Origin: Funneliformis mosseae
Lineage: Eukaryota > Glomeromycota > Glomeromycetes > Glomerales > Glomeraceae
Direction of reading: 5' to 3'
Assembly: GCA_910592005.1 (NCBI GenBank)
Contig: CAJVPP010003023.1
Location: 1 to 12,823 of the forward strand
Length of the DNA stretch: 12,823 bases
Below, one piece after another: positions 6,850 through 12,823 of the stretch. A program made the translations under genes and the position numbers. Position 1 is the stretch's first letter; every line of letters starts with the position of its first letter. The notes beneath the pieces are model-generated. The model searched no databases. It was not told the DNA's origin and saw only the letters and a program-made list of their open reading frames with translations.

Positions 6850-7480
6850 AAATCTTTAATAAATTTTCGATAATAACCAAATAGTCATATAGTTGAGTCA
6901 AGTTTTTTGATTCTAGAAATTCTTCAATTTTTGTGATTTTCTCTGAATCAGGCTAAATTCCTCCTTGTCCTATGATATATCTTAAGAATACAAGGATAGT
7001 TAACAGAAATAACATTTTTTTAGTTTATTATAAGATGAGCGTCTCTAAAAGTTTGAAATATTTGTTTAACATGATCAACATGTAATTCAAAAGGTCCTTT
7101 TGTGTAGATTATTACATTATTGAGATAAACTGATACAAACAATCTAAGAAAGTCTTTAAGAATTCAGTTTATAAGCCTTTGAAATGTTCCAGGTGCATTG
7201 TTTAAACTAAAGGATATGACTAGAATTCGTATAATCTATTTTCTGTGATAAAAGCAGTTTTTCAATATCATTAGAATGCATTGCAACTTGCCAGTAGCCA
7301 CTAGCTAAATCGAGAGTAGTAAATTAATTTGCTTCACCTAGTAAATCTAATAAGTCATCAATTCTTGGTAATGGATATGCATCAATTTTTATGACAGCAT
7401 TGACTTTTTGATAATTGACACATAATCTTTTTTCAGGGTTTGTTCGATATAGTTTTTGAGCAATTGGCATAGCCGCTCTA
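6850..7480 (-). pseudogene. Reverse transcriptase domain, catalytically dead
   Basis: KRLCVNYQKVNAVIKIDAYP then LPRIDDLLDLLGEAN matches RT motif 2 and the following helix of Ty3/gypsy RTs. FTTLDLASGYWQVAMH is motif A, with its Asp codon intact at 7309-7311. Motif C, normally Y-x-D-D, reads YLNN at 7116-7127 within SVYLNNVIIYTKGPFE. Upstream, AMPIAQKLYRTNPE joins directly to KRLCVNY at about 7436; family members have roughly 45-55 residues there (motif 1 with the GII-x-x-S-x-SPWASP stretch), so an internal deletion is inferred. Several frameshifts occur between motifs A and C and in the thumb. With no Asp pair and no fingers the enzyme cannot work. Confidence 0.9.
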
Positions 7481-7859
7481 GTATAGATATAATGTTTAAT
7501 TTCTGTTATTCATCCTATCTCAGTTTGACTTCTAATGTAAATGTCATAATATTCTTCCAAAAGATTCATAAAAGTCTGCTGTTAGTGGTAATCTAAAAGT
7601 CCTAGTTGCTTCAAGTAAGTTGGATCAGTTTTAACAGTATATCCTACAATTTCAGCAAGATAAGCAGCTGGATTATCTTCTGACAATTCTTCTAATTCTT
7701 CATTACTATCAGTATTCTCTTCAGATTGTATAGGGAAATAGTGGTTAGATCATGGGTTAAATCCTAATTCATTATCTAATTCTGATTTTTCTGAGTCAAT
7801 ATAACATTATCAGATAAGTAAATGGAATACTCTTCTAAATATTCATCCTCATATTCTTT

Positions 7860-8300
7860 GCTTTTGTATTTATCCTTAGCCTCTTGAGTTACAACTTTAG
7901 CTATATTAGTAAAAGTAATAGGAATTTTCATGGTAATTCCATCTTATTTAAAAGTAAAGATAGATTGTTCTTAACTCATAGTAGCATTAGTTATTCTGAG
8001 CCAATTATTTTTAAGTATAAGAATTTCATCTCTAGATTCGAGCATTTGAAAAGAGGTAGATATATTAATTTTTCAATCTTCACTAATACGTTATCAATGA
8101 TTTTGAGGGAACGAATTCTAGCACCTTTTGCTATTACTACTATAATTTTTAAAGGTTAACTTATTTTATATCCCAATTTTTCTACTAAGGCTTTAATCAT
8201 AATGCTGATAGCAGCTCCACTATCTATAATTGCAGTTTGAGCTTTTTGTCTAACCCTTAAAGTATACTTTGCGGTAAAGGTTGATTCGTTATCATTTTCC
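7860..8300 (-). pseudogene. Retropepsin-type aspartic protease domain
   Basis: The minus strand reads QTAIIDSGAAISIM, in which D-S-G-A is the active-site motif of retroviral-type aspartic proteases (codons at 8213-8224 intact). It continues IKALVEKLGYKI, the usual hydrophobic helix after the flap region. About 60 residues on, ARIRSLKIIDNVLVKIEK-type sequence and a LILKNNWL segment recall the second hydrophobic motif (I-L-G-x-D-x-L), with the Gly and Asp lost. The protease would release Gag and Pol from the polyprotein. The exact limits are uncertain. Confidence 0.75.
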
Positions 8301-8599
8301 ACTAGGTTAGCTTTCTTAGTTTTATCAGTAGCTCTTTTCCTTAAATGTCTGACAGCTCAAGCTAAATTAGAATGATATTTAGAAATGGCATATATGGCCT
8401 GTTTCACTGATAATTTACATGGTAAATTTTGTAAATAAGTAGAGACATTAAATTCAGTTAGTTATTCGATAGTGATAGGTAACAACCTTCCTTTAGGGGC
8501 TTTTAACACTTTTTCAATCCTAGCTGATTCAATTACAGGTTCTGGTATTGATTCTTCTATGTCTACTTCTTTGACAGTTATTTTAGTCTTAGGTGGATT

Positions 8600-9718
8600 T
8601 TAAAACTTTACTGATCCTCTTTTATTTTTTAATACAGCATTTTTAAGTATAGTCCTGATCTAGTATTTAAGTAGACTTCATATTCATCTTCCTCATAATA
8701 TTCCTTTAAAGTATATTCCTCATTATTGTATTCTTTTTCATAATATTGGTTAGCTAGATTTACATCTCTAGTGTCATTATAATGAGGTTTTCTATCAGTT
8801 CTTCTTAGTTGTTAGCGAGGTTGAAGGCAGTTTCTAGTTATGTGTCCTTCTCTATTACAAATGTAGCAAGTCATAAAAGACATATTTTGTCTAGGTCTTC
8901 TAGTAGTATTATTATAAGTTTATTCTGTTTGTCTTCTTGAGGGTTGTTGAGGTTGAGCTAATAAAGCAGTTGTCAAATTAGCATAGTTGATTAATAGCTG
9001 TTCTAGTTTTTTCATGAGTTTATCTACTTTAATATTGGTAACCACATTTTTAGGAGTAGAAGCTGTGTTAATACTAATATTCTTAGGGGCTTTTCCAGAG
9101 GCTAAATTATATCTGATTTCAATCGTCTATGCAGAGTTTACAGTAGCATCTAAATCAGCTAAATTTTATGAGTAGACTAATAGAATATAAGCAGGATTTA
9201 GTCCTATAAGTAAATCTTTTTCTTCTGTATATTATCTGTTAATCTCACACAAGTTACTAGTTTCTTGAATTTGTTAGCATAGGAATCAATAGATTCATCA
9301 GTTTGTTGTCACAAAGAAGTTAATTCCTGGTACTATTGATTTTTCTTAGTTTCGCTAATAAAGCGAGCTTCAAATAAATCTACAAAATTTTGATCACTAT
9401 TTATCTCAGTGTTCTAATTATAGCCTATAGCAGTGATAGCACTGTCATACCAGTCAGCTGCTGTGCCTTTAAGGTGTCCTTCAACAAGGGCCTTTTTTAT
9501 GCTTTAGTGATCTATCTATTAGTGATTGCAGCTCTTTTAAACACAGTGAGCCACTCTACAGGATCTTTATTTTTAGCTTCTAAAAAATAGTCGATTTTAA
9601 TAGTGGATCTTTCTGCACTTTGAGCCCTGCAAAGTTGTTCGCTGATATCTGTCAAATGTTATTCATCATTTCCAAAAATCTCTCAAAAAATAGCTCTCAT
9701 TTCTTCTTCTGTAACCAT
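8600..9718 (-). pseudogene. gag: Gag: capsid and nucleocapsid with intact CCHC knuckle
   Basis: From ATG 9716-9718 the frame gives MVTEEEMRAIF, a TGA where Arg is likely, then EIFGNDE. The capsid follows: DPVEWLTVFKRAA, a frameshift at the T-run near 9491-9498, then GHLKGTAADWYDSAI, NFVDLFEARFI and ANKFKKLV. This is the W-x-x-F ... A-x-x-W ... F-x-x-F pattern of retrotransposon Gag proteins. At 8827-8868 the zinc knuckle CYICNREGHITRNC keeps perfect C-x2-C-x4-H-x4-C spacing and would bind RNA. An acidic, Tyr-rich segment follows (about 8660-8780). Gag packages the element's RNA in virus-like particles. Stops at several Gln and Trp positions make it non-functional. Confidence 0.85.
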
Positions 9719-10293
9719 TATTTCAATTTCAATTAGGATGAATTAGAGAGTAAGGTTGATAAGCTAAATGCAGAAGGTGTTGAAGAAGTAACAAGTTATT
9801 GTAGTAATCATCGATCTGCTATAGGCCTTACTAGGTCCTGTTCTAAGATTTCAGTATATACCCTTGAAGAAATAGATAAGGTAATAGGTTGCTGAAAATA
9901 ATTTGTTCGAAAAGATATGCCTTGTATATACAAATATATTACGTCTGCTGAAAAAGGTCGAATAAGATATCGAATATTAGAAAGAAGCTGGTATATAACT
10001 CTTATTAGGTGAGAGTTATGATGTTCAGATTTAGAAATACTACTAAGTTGTTTAAATAGGTTAAAAGCAACAATATTTCTTGAGGTAAAAGTGTCTGCTT
10101 GATATTCACATCTAAATCAGTTTCAGAAATTTTTAAAGCTATTGGAAAGAGTTTCAAATGAAGAGGGTGGATAACATCAATTATAAGTATAATCTTAGTT
10201 AAGAGATTTGTCTAAATAATGCTTAACTATATGCTCTGATGTAGTTCTCTCAAGTTTCTCAAAATTTATAGACCTCACTAATTCTTCAGCAGT
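9718..10293 (-). pseudogene. ORF0: extra reading frame upstream of gag
   Basis: Between the 5' LTR and gag one minus-strand frame is protein-like for about 190 codons. It includes an uninterrupted 102-codon run (10116-9811) that is unlikely by chance in DNA this AT-rich. Legible segments are TAEELVRSINFEKLERTTSE, RNIVAFNLFKQLSSISKSE, LIRVIYQLLSNIRYLIRPFS, RVYTEILEQDLVRPIADR and STPSAFSLSTLLSNSS. About seven internal stops occur. The frame ends TAA at 9718-9720, overlapping the gag ATG by one base (TAATG), an arrangement suited to stop-restart translation; an earlier TAA at about 9737-9739 may instead be the true end. No start codon survives. I recognise no domain. It differs in frame from gag, so it is not a Gag extension unless a frameshift intervened. 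Confidence 0.6.
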
Positions 10294-10321
10294 TCATTAT
10301 ATATATCTTCAATAAAGATTT

Positions 10322-10339
10322 TCCTGGCAGGAATTATCA
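10322..10339 (-). promoter_or_regulatory. Primer-binding-site candidate
   Basis: Two bases after the 5' LTR the minus strand reads TGATAATTCCTGCCAGGA. A standard site begins TGG, complementary to a tRNA CCA end; the third base here would be a G-to-A change like many others in the element. The complement has the form of a tRNA acceptor stem plus the 3' side of a T-stem. I cannot name the tRNA. Confidence 0.4.
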
Positions 10340-10341
10340 CT

Positions 10342-10790
10342 TATTAAGCCTAAATACTACATTATTAGGATAATAAAGCTTATTTACTAATAGGGAGTTT
10401 AAGTAATAAACTATGAAAGAAATAAATATGAATTTATGTAAGTTGAAGGGTCAAGTTATCTTTATTGATGATTTATGTTTTAAGAAAATAGATATTGACA
10501 AGAATATAGTTTTAAGTTGTTAAAATTATACTTTATTAATTATATGATAGAAACTTGTTATTTTGTCAAGGTAACAATACAGGATATTTATATAAAATAC
10601 AATTATAAGAAAGAGATAATAAATATGATAGTGAAAGTAAATATAAATTTGATAATTAAGAAAATAAATATCACAACAATAACTATGATAATAGTGAAAT
10701 TAATGAAAATGATATTACAATTTTCCTAGTGATCATTGATGACACTAATTAGCATAGTCATTTAGTGATGCAAACGGGTTATCACTAATA
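10342..10790 (-). repeat. 5' LTR (right copy) of the Ty3/gypsy element
   Basis: It is 449 bases and ungapped against 3541-3989. Its ends have decayed to TA...TA (TATTAAGCC and ACTAATA) by transitions that would have changed TG and CA. As the upstream LTR of a minus-strand element it would hold the promoter; the TATATAAATA box is retained at 10585-10594 (minus). The open frame on the plus strand inside it is incidental. Confidence 0.95.
10585..10594 (-). promoter_or_regulatory. TATA-like box in the 5' LTR (would drive the element)
   Basis: Same TATATAAATA as in the other LTR. In the upstream LTR of a minus-strand element this is where the genomic RNA promoter would be expected, about 250 bases before the primer-binding site. 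Confidence 0.35.
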
Positions 10791-10794
10791 ATGC
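10791..10794. repeat. Target site duplication ATGC, right copy
   Basis: Partner of 3537-3540; joining the two flanks at ATGC restores a continuous second copy of the 114-bp repeat. Confidence 0.75.
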
Positions 10795-10862
10795 TGATCG
10801 ACTCCAATCAGAAATAGCCATTCAGAACTTAAATTAGATCATAAACTAAAAATTTTATTGTT
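10791..10862. repeat. Right part of the split ~114-bp repeat
   Basis: ATGC (target duplication) followed by TGATCGACTCCAATCAG continues the repeat copy begun at 3535-3540. It stays alignable to the intact copy at 3422-3490 as far as AGAACTTAA. After about 10850 the two copies no longer match, and the DDE transposase remnant begins at 10863. Confidence 0.65.
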
Positions 10863-12229
10863 TATCGTCAAATTCCAATATCAATACGTGGAAAGCATCA
10901 AAAAATAATAAGTTTATTAGATGATGAAGATATTTATCAAATGATTATAGAATATCTTTGGAATATTAGTTGTAATGTGACAATAGGCAGATTTAAAATT
11001 TATATTGAACAAGAAATATTCTCAAATATGGGAATAGAAAGAAAAAAAACAATTTCAAAAAATACAGTTCGTGTTTAGTTAAAATATTTTGGATGGGAAT
11101 TTTGTGTTGAAAAAAAGATGTTTATTATGATGATCATAAAAGACCTGATGTAATTGAATACAAAAAATATTTTTTAAATCAAATTTTTGAAATAGAAAAG
11201 TGGATGCCAAAGCCATTAAATGATGATATAAAAGTTTTAGAAGAACCTATTTTAAATGTAAATAAAAAATGACATATATTAATTACATATGACAAATCTA
11301 CCTTTTATGCTAATAATAGAAAAAAAAACTTTTTAGGAACCCATTGGACATTAACCACTTCAGAAAAAAGGAGTGATTTTCTTACAGAAGTTGATAGATG
11401 TCTAAAAACTAAAGAAAAAAAGCATGAAACTAGAAATAAATTGTGATGAATAGTGAAAATCAGATGATTTAATTAAATAGGTATGAATAATATTATTTAT
11501 TTTTATTTTTAAAACTTTTTATTAATTACCTTTAATATTAGATAACTGAAAAGCAATTCTTATATTTGAGAAATTACATCCTGATGATATTAATATATTT
11601 GCAATTGATAATGCAACAAGTCATGTGGCATATGCTGAAGATACATTTATTATTACACGAATAAATCTTAAACCTGGTGGTAAAGGGAAGTTTAGAAATA
11701 GATCAATGACTGATAGATCAGTTCAATTAATACATCTTTCAAATGAATAGCCAAAAGGCATTAAGTTGATTTTGAAAGAACGAGGGTTATGGTCTTAATG
11801 TTAATTGAAACATATTTGTGATAATTATAAAAAACACTTGCCTGTTTTAAAAAATTGTTATGCAATTTGTGTGCTTTCACTTCAGCCAGATTTTTTAGCA
11901 TACAAGCCACTAATTAAGGAGATTATTGAAAGTTTAGATCATAAGGTGATATTCTATCTAAAGTTCTATTGTAAACTCAATTTTATTGAAATATTTTAAG
12001 ATACTGCTAAATAATATGCTCATAATAATTATGATTATTCATTTAAGTCATTAGAAAGAACAGTTCCAAAAACTTTAAATTCTGTTTCCTTAAAATAAGT
12101 TAGACGATATGCTTGGTATTCTTGAAGATTTATAGATGCATATAGAAAGGTTTAACAGGTATTGCAGCTTTATATGCTGTAAAATAATATAAATCACATC
12201 AGAGAATTCCTGATATGATAAATTTTTAA
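10863..12229 (+). pseudogene. DDE transposase of a fungal DNA transposon, N-terminally truncated and degraded
   Basis: The frame opens at YRQIPISIRGKHQK without a start and goes on LLDDEDIYQMIIEYLWNISC; the usual helix-turn-helix N-terminus is missing. A TAG at 11076 replaces Trp in V-x-x-W-L; a frameshift in the A-run near 11111-11117 is followed by VYYDDHKRPDVIEYKKYFL. The three acidic positions remain: Asp 11291-11293 (ILITYDKSTF), Asp 11607-11609 (FAIDNATSH) and Glu 11988-11990 (KLNFIEIF). VLSLQPDFLAYKPLIKEIIE and SFKSLERTVPKTLNSVSL precede the tail GLTGIAALYAVK, stop, YKSHQRIPDM. This matches a transposase family common in basidiomycetes and arbuscular mycorrhizal fungi, with LN-x-IE like IS630/Tc1-type DDE enzymes. 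A deletion near 11340-11385 removed part of the segment after the first Asp. At least eight stops make it dead. Confidence 0.85.
11481..11541 (+). other. 61-bp GT-AG intron within the transposase relic
   Basis: GTATGAATAA at the start and TTTAATATTAG at the end bound a non-coding AT-rich insert. It separates KSDDLIK, stop, from AILIFEKLHPDD, which should be nearly contiguous in the protein. Removing it keeps the alignment to the family, so the splice sites are old and survived the coding decay. It shows that the gene was expressed from eukaryotic nuclear DNA. Confidence 0.6.
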
Positions 12230-12360
12230 TAATAAAAACTATTGGTCCATCAAATTCACAATCACATAATATAAAGTATTGACTAATAAAATTTCTTCAC
12301 GTGATTTTATTAAAATTTGACCATAAAATAGAAAAATAGCAGCTTTAGACTATGTGCACT
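12230..12360. other. AT-rich spacer after the transposase
   Basis: No coding and no inverted-repeat terminus matching the upstream side of the transposase could be found, so the element's right end is undefined. Confidence 0.4.
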
Positions 12361-12747
12361 ATAATAGAAACATGCTTTCAACTATCAAATTAGATGAAAA
12401 TTAAATTGAATTTTAGTCAATTTTTCTGATTTTTTTTATTTTTTATAATAGAAATATACCTCCAACCATCAAAATCAGATAAAACTTAGTTGAATTTTTG
12501 TGATGTTTTTTGCTTTTTATAATAGAAACATTCCTCTAATCATCAAAATTAGATGAAACTTAAGTTAAATTTTCTGATTTTTTTTTACTTTTTATAATAG
12601 AAATATGCTTCTAACCATCAAAATCAAATGAAACTTAAGTTGAATTTTTGTGATTTTTTTTACTTTTTATAATAGAAATATACCTCTAACTATTAAATTA
12701 GACGAAAATTAAGTTAAATTTTAGTCAATTTTTCTGATTTTTTTAAG
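12361..12747. repeat. Five-copy minisatellite, unit about 74-84 bp
   Basis: Copies start with ATAATAGAAA at 12361, 12445, 12519, 12594 and 12669. Each reads ATAATAGAAAyATrC, then CyCTAAcCATCAAA, then AGATGAAAcTTAAgTT, and ends in a T-rich tail with CTGATTTTTTT or GTGATTTTTTT. The three inner copies are 74-75 bp. The first and last share an additional AGTCAATTTT block and AAAATTAA instead of AAACTTAA, so outer copies are closer to each other than to inner ones. No protein is encoded. The last copy ends at a TTTTTTTAAGGGG boundary. Confidence 0.9.
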
Positions 12748-12823
12748 GGGATTTTAGAAGGAAAATGGATTATATTTTTATTATTTTACATAGTTTTTCC
12801 ATTTTTTACTTATATTTTTTTAA

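Larger units (their letters stand above)
4470..9718 (-). pseudogene. gag-pol: gag-pol polyprotein of the Ty3/gypsy element, degraded
   Basis: About 1750 codons run from ATG at 9716-9718 to TGA at 4470-4472, originally most likely one polyprotein since no gag stop with a new start is visible. The domain order is capsid, CCHC knuckle, aspartic protease, reverse transcriptase, RNase H, Cys-rich module, integrase zinc finger, integrase core and a C-terminal GPY/F-like module. ATG 9716-9718 is chosen because the frame reads MVTEEEMRAIF there and it directly follows the ORF0 stop in TAATG. There are stops in every domain and frameshifts in gag, RT, the RT-RNase H connection and before integrase. 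The longest uninterrupted part is the region 5752-6192 around the Cys-rich module. Confidence 0.93.
3541..10790 (-). mobile_element. Full-length, inactivated Ty3/gypsy LTR retrotransposon
   Basis: The element is 7250 bp, transcribed on the minus strand, with 449-bp LTRs at each end, a 4-bp target duplication, a polypurine tract beside the 3' LTR and a primer-binding-site candidate beside the 5' LTR. In transcript order it carries ORF0, gag, protease, reverse transcriptase, RNase H, a Cys-rich module, integrase and ORF3. Integrase lying after RNase H is the Ty3/gypsy order. All frames contain stops, mostly where Arg (CGA), Gln (CAA/CAG) or Trp (TGG) would be expected, plus several frameshifts. 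It cannot transpose on its own, although the LTRs might still be recombined or mobilised in trans. Hand alignment of the LTRs gives about 88% identity, so the insertion is not recent unless the copies were hypermutated. Confidence 0.95.

Noticed and set aside
7884..8159. 91-codon open frame on the plus strand
   Set aside because: It lies antisense to the protease-linker part of pol, has no family resemblance, and the minus strand shows the recognisable protein.
8987..9175. 62-codon hydrophobic-looking plus-strand frame, which could suggest a small membrane protein
   Set aside because: It is antisense to gag; the hydrophobic character comes from complementing Asn/Lys/Glu-rich codons of Gag.
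9390..9590. 66-codon plus-strand open frame
   Set aside because: It is antisense to the capsid part of gag, whose motifs are clear on the minus strand.
4470..9718. TGA recoded as tryptophan, because TGA sits at expected Trp positions (for example FY-stop-P and LTK-stop-P in integrase)
   Set aside because: TGA also replaces likely Arg codons (CGA), TAG and TAA stops are equally common, TGG still occurs, and frameshifts are present. Decay explains all of these; a changed genetic code does not.
10517..10729. 70-codon plus-strand open frame
   Set aside because: It is entirely inside the 5' LTR, is Ile/Lys/Met-rich as expected from base composition, and the matching region of the other LTR is interrupted.
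12361..12747. CRISPR array
   Set aside because: The repeats are contiguous and long with no unique spacers, and the window is eukaryotic.

Overview
This window looks like repeat-rich nuclear DNA of a fungus. It is very AT-rich (roughly a quarter to 30% G+C by eye), has long T and A runs, and contains no intact gene. Recognisable protein remnants (a kinase of the large expanded fungal type, a BED-finger/hAT fragment, a Ty3/gypsy element with extra reading frames and a fungal DDE transposase with a short GT-AG intron) best fit an arbuscular mycorrhizal fungus (Glomeromycotina, Rhizophagus-like). That assignment is inference from family resemblance, not a database match.

Layout. Positions 1-345: a dense array of TTTCAGA/TCTGAAA words forming two near-tandem copies and two perfect hairpins. 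Positions 360-756: T-rich spacer. Positions 760-1089: two scraps of a decayed protein-kinase gene. Positions 1545-1887: a BED zinc-finger relic, followed at about 1939-2062 by sequence resembling a hAT terminus; the transposase core is missing. Positions 2080-3340: mostly featureless AT-rich DNA with one 45-codon ORF at 2313-2450. Positions 3345-3540, continuing at 10791-10850: a duplicated repeat that served as target for a large insertion.

The main feature is a complete but dead Ty3/gypsy LTR retrotransposon on the minus strand, 3541-10790 (7250 bp). It has two 449-bp LTRs, a 4-bp target duplication (ATGC), a clear polypurine tract and a plausible primer-binding site. In reading order it holds a decayed upstream frame (ORF0) that ends in a TAATG overlap with gag; gag with an intact CCHC knuckle; protease; RT; RNase H; a Cys-rich module; integrase; and a decayed downstream frame (ORF3) that runs through the polypurine tract into the 3' LTR. 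The RT catalytic pair has become NN and the RT fingers region appears deleted, while the integrase keeps D-x59-D-x35-E. The LTRs differ at about 54 of 449 positions by hand alignment, nearly all transitions and mostly in CpA/TpA or CpG context. This suggests mutation driven by methylation or a RIP-like process.

Positions 10863-12229 (plus strand) are a decayed DDE transposase lacking its N-terminus. It retains a 61-bp intron and all three acidic residues. Positions 12361-12747 are a five-copy minisatellite of about 75 bp. The window is therefore a transposon graveyard. Its most notable content is the non-standard gene set of the retrotransposon and the mutation pattern that inactivated it.
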